7,048 nt of DNA, taken from the NCBI GenBank assembly GCA_964447445.1, contig CAYUSW010000021.1, positions 1 through 7,048 of the forward strand. The letters are read 5' to 3'. The stretch is from CAIOGO01 sp964447445. GTDB taxonomy: Bacteria > Bipolaricaulota > Bipolaricaulia > UBA7950 > UBA9294. Position numbers and translations under genes: made by a program. Below, one piece after another: positions 6,117 through 7,048 of the stretch. The notes under the pieces are model-generated. The model did not search any database and was not told the origin of the DNA. It saw only the letters and a list, made by a program, of their open reading frames with translations. How positions within the stretch are numbered: position 1 is the stretch's first letter; each line of letters starts with the position of its first letter.

Positions 6117-7048
6117 CTATGAACCCGGAGCGGCCGCTGAGCCTTGCGCAATGAAGTCGGCCATTCGCCGCTCCAGAACTGCGAGCGGCAGGTTCCCTCG
6201 TTCGAGCAAGGCATCGTGGAACGCGACGAGATCGAAGGCGTCGCCCAACGCCGCGCGCGCGTCCTCTCGCCAGTCAAGGAGCGTGAGGAAGCCTACCCCG
6301 TAGGCCACCGCCTGCCCCGGCCAGACGGCATAGCGGTAGACGTCGGACTGAGCGAGCTGTGCCGAACGGCCCGTCGCTTCTTGGTAGTAGGCGACGGAGG
6401 CGTTGTAGCCCCAACCCATGGCGTGGATGCCCGTGTCGACGACCAGTCGCGCCGCACGCATCAGCTCAAACTGAAGCCTCCCGAGGTCGCCGTAGGCATC
6501 CTGCTCGTACCACCCGGCCTCCCACGCCAGTCGCTCGGCGTAGAGCGCCCACCCCTCGGTGAACCCGAGGAATGTCGTTTCGCTGAGGAGAAGCGGCAGA
6601 TCCGTCTCCTGCGCAAGGGCGATCTGGACGTGGTGCCCGGGGATCGTCTCGTGGTACGCGAGAGTCGGCATCGTGAACCGAGGCTGACTCCCTTTCGTCT
6701 GCGCACCGAAGACCGCCGGCAACGAGCCATCGCGCGGCGCCGCGCGATAGAAGCCGCCCACCGGGTCTTCCTCCACGATCACGGGTGTCGTTGGCAGTCC
6801 GGACAAGAAGGAGAGGCTGTTCGCCTTCGCGGCGACGATCAGCCGGTCGTACTCCGCCAGAATGTCCGCGTCGTGGAGAACGCCGCCGTCTTGAGCGATT
6901 CGCGAGAATAGGTCGGCAATCGAGGCATCGGCGGGATAGCCCAAGGCCGCCGCGCAGGCGCGCACTTCGCCTTGCACTCGGTCCACCTCGCGCAGACCCA
7001 TCTCGTGGATCTCCGATGCCGAGAGGTCCAAGCCGGTGAAGTGCCGCA
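6117..7048 (-). CDS. DUF885-family protein with intact putative metallopeptidase motifs (5' end outside window)
   Basis: The frame is open to the right edge, encoding ...RHFTGLDLSASEIHEMGL, so the N-terminal half lies beyond 7048; about 309 C-terminal residues are visible. The stretch TGL(D)LSASEIHEMGLREVDR is typical of the middle of DUF885. HETIPGHH (6630-6653) and TEGWALYAE (6534-6560) are intact. Their spacing (Glu 31 residues after the first motif His) resembles a gluzincin-type metal site, in line with the assignment of DUF885 to the peptidase MA-like fold. DTGIHAMGW, RYAVWPGQA and a C-terminal FDLVAFHDALLERGNLPL complete the family pattern. A zinc-dependent hydrolase or peptidase is therefore likely, but the substrate is unknown. 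Whether it has a signal peptide cannot be seen. It is 75 bases upstream of the degenerate paralog in the same direction, suggesting a duplicated pair transcribed together. TTG at 7031 is not a real start. Confidence 0.93.
   Translation of the reverse strand, partial: RHFTGLDLSASEIHEMGLREVDRVQGEVRACAAALGYPADASIADLFSRIAQDGGVLHDADILAEYDRLIVAAKANSLSFLSGLPTTPVIVEEDPVGGFYRAAPRDGSLPAVFGAQTKGSQPRFTMPTLAYHETIPGHHVQIALAQETDLPLLLSETTFLGFTEGWALYAERLAWEAGWYEQDAYGDLGRLQFELMRAARLVVDTGIHAMGWGYNASVAYYQEATGRSAQLAQSDVYRYAVWPGQAVAYGVGFLTLLDWREDARAALGDAFDLVAFHDALLERGNLPLAVLERRMADFIAQGSAAAPGS

Noticed and set aside
6144..6911. A 255-codon plus-strand open frame opposite the intact DUF885 gene.
   Set aside because: The minus strand here encodes clear family motifs (HETIPGHH, TEGWALYAE); the opposite frame is an Arg-rich shadow with no domain.
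1..7048. A search for mobile elements, CRISPR repeats, or a multi-gene defence or biosynthetic cluster.
   Set aside because: No transposase, integrase, regularly spaced repeats, target-site duplications or linked cluster genes were found. Gene directions alternate and the products are unrelated, so no new multi-gene system can be supported from this window alone.

Overview
The window is GC-rich (roughly 60-65% by eye, with strong G/C preference at third codon positions) and densely coded on both strands. It looks like bacterial chromosome with ordinary housekeeping or accessory genes. There is no rRNA, tRNA, CRISPR array, insertion sequence or phage gene. The phylum cannot be fixed. A DUF1573 protein, a bacterial RIO-type kinase, exported DUF885 proteins and an aldo/keto reductase carrying ferredoxin clusters suggest a GC-rich, possibly anaerobic or microaerophilic environmental bacterium; this is inference.

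Layout: (1) bases 1-822, plus strand: the 3' part of an AraC-type regulator fused to a GyrI-like effector domain, followed by a strong hairpin terminator. (2) 917-2086, plus: an aldo/keto reductase with a C-terminal pair of 4Fe-4S motifs and its own likely promoter. (3) 2111-3181, minus, convergent with the reductase: an exported protein joining a DUF1573 domain to two rhodanese domains, the second lacking the catalytic cysteine. (4) 3182-3374: a 193-base divergent control region with several inverted repeats. (5) 3375-4205, plus: a RIO-family protein kinase whose reading frame has no ATG or GTG start. (6) 4236-6041, minus: a membrane-anchored DUF885 paralog that has lost the metal-site motifs. 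(7) 6117-7048, minus, entering from the right edge: a DUF885 protein with intact motifs. Genes 6 and 7 lie 75 bases apart in the same direction and probably form an operon.

I do not see one multi-gene system spanning the window; most neighbours are convergent or divergent. The observations most worth following are: a consensus ribosome binding site inside the AraC-GyrI gene, exactly at the domain boundary and built from the gene's only two AGG codons; the RIO kinase start, where the best Shine-Dalgarno sequence sits before an ATC codon; the tandem pair of an intact and an apparently dead DUF885 protein; the double rhodanese with one Cys and one Ser active site; and a 10-base inverted repeat framing the divergent promoter region.
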